Shown here piece after piece: positions 62,417 through 64,000 of a stretch of 64,000 bases of DNA. Under the pieces are notes generated by a model. The model made no database searches and was not told the origin of the DNA. It saw nothing but the letters and a program-made list of their open reading frames with translations. Source of the stretch: Serratia silvae (GTDB taxonomy: Bacteria > Pseudomonadota > Gammaproteobacteria > Enterobacterales > Enterobacteriaceae). Made by a program: the position numbers and the translations under genes. The stretch's first letter is position 1. The number at the start of each line of letters is the position of its first letter. Location: contig NZ_JAGQDC010000002.1 in the NCBI RefSeq assembly GCF_023282985.1, forward strand, positions 248,001 to 312,000. Reading direction: 5' to 3'.

Positions 62417-64000
62417 TTATTTCAAGGTGTTTGCTAAATAATTCTGTAGTCTTGAAAGACGCTCTTTTTGTAGAAGCTCAATAAAACCCTCAATATATTC
62501 GAATGATATTTTACCGTCAATTGTAGGTAGGGTTATTTTTTCCTTTGCAGCATTTTTTCGGTTGAACTTGCTGCCATAGTTATACTTGCCTTTCACGGCG
62601 TGTCTAAATGCTGTTACTATAAAAAGATATACTTTCTCTCCGATTTCCCTATCAAATTTTTTATGCAAACATTGTATATGAGAATATCCAACAAAGTCTT
62701 TCGGCTGATAGAAAATAGCATCATCTGAAGTCGTGTCTGAAAAAGTGATAACATTTCCTTGCTCTGTTGGTTCTAAATCAACATATGCAGTTATCCCATT
62801 ATTGATGCTAGTGTTAGACACGACAGGTATGTTTCCTGTTGATTTAAGTAAATCACGATTTGATAAACCATAGTTTTTTGTAGGTCTGATATCAAACAGT
62901 TCATCAATAGTATATTCAGACCACGCTACAGTATATTGATTGTTCAATATCTCTATTTTATTTTGCATGGCATCATGGTCAATTTCGGATTCTTTTAAAA
63001 TCCTGTCAATATCCCAGAGAAGATAATCTGAAATTGTTTTTTTAAAATCGTCTAAGTGAACTTTTTTATTAGAATTCTTGTGTTTCTCAAAGTTCCAATC
63101 TTTTCCAGAATTGGTTATAAAGTCCTCAATGTAAACGGAATCTAAATCCCAGGATGCTTCTACTTTTGCATTTTTTCCCGCCTTGTAGATTTTTATAATA
63201 TCTGAGTAACGTTTGCTTGGCTCATCAATATTATGTAATGCACGACTTCCTCTCTTGTAACCATCATTCCTGAAATCGATAAATTTTACCGGCTTATCAT
63301 AATCGTGTGGCCTGTGCGCTTCAAATATATATATACTGGTCTGTACACCCGCCATTGGTTGGAATAAATCCATTGGCATTTTGATACTTGCTAACAACGT
63401 ATGTTTTTTTAAGATTGATTTATTTGTGTTAACCGCTTTTCCTGAGCCAGCTGAATCTTGTATTATGATTGCACCCAAGCCACCTTTTTCCATTCTATCC
63501 AGACCAAAAGCAATAAATGGCATTCCATTCTCTGTATAGCTGAACGGTGGGTTTAATAATAGTATAGTCGCTTTGAAAGCATCATATACACTGGATGGTG
63601 TATTGAAAGTATTACCTTTTAATATGTTAGAACTCCCATCTCCTCTTAAAACCATGTTGGTAGCTGCTAAAGTATACATCTCCGCATTTAATTCAACGCC
63701 AAGAAGTTGTTGTTCCTTTATCTCTGCTATTTTTTGTTTAGATAAGGATGTTTTTTTACCGTACATTGATTCAACGTGCTCTATCATAATATCCATTGCA
63801 GATATTAAAAATCCAGCAGAGCCAGTGGCTAAGTCCATGACTTTTGAGTCTTTATCCACATTTAAAATTGAAGCCATCATCTTGGTGATGTAAGGTGGAG
63901 TGAGAACGATTCCAATTTCTTTTCCATCGCCTAACGCATATTTTAAAAATTCAGAATACATTTCACCCATTATATCCAGGTGACCAGCCATTGCATCGAT
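62417..64000 (-). CDS. N6-adenine DNA methyltransferase with C-terminal target-recognition-like domain (partial)
   Basis: HsdM-like protein open to the right end of the window; at least 527 residues are visible. It has the region KEIGIVLTPPYITKMMASIL, SAM motif I VMDLATGSAGFL (about 63841-63806) and catalytic motif IV LLLNPPFSY (NPPF near 63553-63542). The last 150 residues resemble a type I specificity (HsdS/TRD) half: YTIDELFDIRPTKNYGLSNR, followed by IPVVSNTSINNGI. A methylase fused to one recognition domain is typical of type IIG or single-chain systems; the missing N-terminus would show whether a nuclease is present. AT content is clearly higher than in the rest of the window, so horizontal origin is likely. 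Confidence 0.85.
   Translation of the reverse strand: MDAMAGHLDIMGEMYSEFLKYALGDGKEIGIVLTPPYITKMMASILNVDKDSKVMDLATGSAGFLISAMDIMIEHVESMYGKKTSLSKQKIAEIKEQQLLGVELNAEMYTLAATNMVLRGDGSSNILKGNTFNTPSSVYDAFKATILLLNPPFSYTENGMPFIAFGLDRMEKGGLGAIIIQDSAGSGKAVNTNKSILKKHTLLASIKMPMDLFQPMAGVQTSIYIFEAHRPHDYDKPVKFIDFRNDGYKRGSRALHNIDEPSKRYSDIIKIYKAGKNAKVEASWDLDSVYIEDFITNSGKDWNFEKHKNSNKKVHLDDFKKTISDYLLWDIDRILKESEIDHDAMQNKIEILNNQYTVAWSEYTIDELFDIRPTKNYGLSNRDLLKSTGNIPVVSNTSINNGITAYVDLEPTEQGNVITFSDTTSDDAIFYQPKDFVGYSHIQCLHKKFDREIGEKVYLFIVTAFRHAVKGKYNYGSKFNRKNAAKEKITLPTIDGKISFEYIEGFIELLQKERLSRLQNYLANTLK

Noticed and set aside
62165..62437. 90-residue frame between the monooxygenase and methylase genes
   Set aside because: It overlaps the methylase end and terminator hairpin and has no coding features.

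Overview
The window looks like chromosomal DNA of a Gram-negative enterobacterium, most likely Serratia or a close Yersiniaceae relative. Many proteins read as near-identical orthologues of E. coli gene products (FruBKA, Nfo, YeiH/YeiE, LysP, CirA, SbcB, YeeA, TmaR, DsdCXA, LivKHMGF, SotB, YdhR), and nfo-yeiH-yeiE-lysP-cirA keeps the E. coli order. ERIC-type repeats are present. The genus call is inference from gene content and style, not a database match.

Layout. 1-2125: a TMAO/S-oxide reductase and its pentahaem cytochrome (torA cut by the window edge). 2353-6796: a NUDIX hydrolase and the Cra-controlled fructose PTS operon fruBKA. 6855-13866: nfo, yeiH, yeiE, lysP, cirA. 14110-22310: a ribose-type ABC ATPase/permease pair without a binding protein, next to putrescine catabolism genes (puuB, puuR, divergent puuA and puuP). 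22445-27191: sbcB, a small unknown gene, a decayed SDR pseudogene, an orphan CI-like repressor, yeeA and tmaR. 27408-30906: a four-gene MCE lipid-transport operon not of E. coli Mla/Pqi/Let layout. 30903-34776: D-serine regulon dsdC/dsdXA. 34947-43004: an eight-gene FetMP-type iron uptake operon (FTR1 permease, P19 protein, DUF2318 membrane protein, two FtsX-like permeases, ATPase, TlpA-like thioredoxin, cytochrome c). 43063-47935: a TIM-barrel isomerase, a three-subunit FAD/Fe-S/cytochrome sugar or polyol dehydrogenase, and a YdhR-type monooxygenase. 48258-48333: tRNA-Asn. 48999-55048: a lipoprotein and the complete branched-chain amino acid transporter livKHMGF. 55252-59812: sotB, a HigBA-type toxin-antitoxin pair, pdxI and a Bcr/CflA drug exporter. 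59886-62020: a two-component flavin monooxygenase whose reductase carries a MarR-like C-terminal domain. 62417-64000: an AT-rich DNA methyltransferase entering from the right, probably the edge of a restriction-modification or defence island.

How parts work together. The fet operon combines permease, periplasmic iron-binding protein, redox proteins and an ABC efflux-type module, consistent with ferrous/ferric iron uptake under Fur control; cirA supplies outer-membrane ferric-catecholate uptake. The puu genes import putrescine and start its gamma-glutamylated breakdown, although puuC, puuD and puuE are not in the window. The GMC dehydrogenase would oxidise a substrate in the periplasm and pass electrons through its tri-haem cytochrome to the quinone pool.

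Between genes there are several repeat families: two clear ERIC elements (one with an inserted segment), a short ERIC-like remnant, and at least five copies of a small palindrome with core GGGCGCNGCATGCTGCGCCC. No CRISPR array, rRNA, insertion sequence or complete prophage was seen. The most unusual parts are the orphan ABC pair in the putrescine region, the overlapping upstream ORF at puuP, the extra MCE operon, the iron operon with a cytochrome lacking a methionine ligand, and the AT-rich methyltransferase at the right edge.
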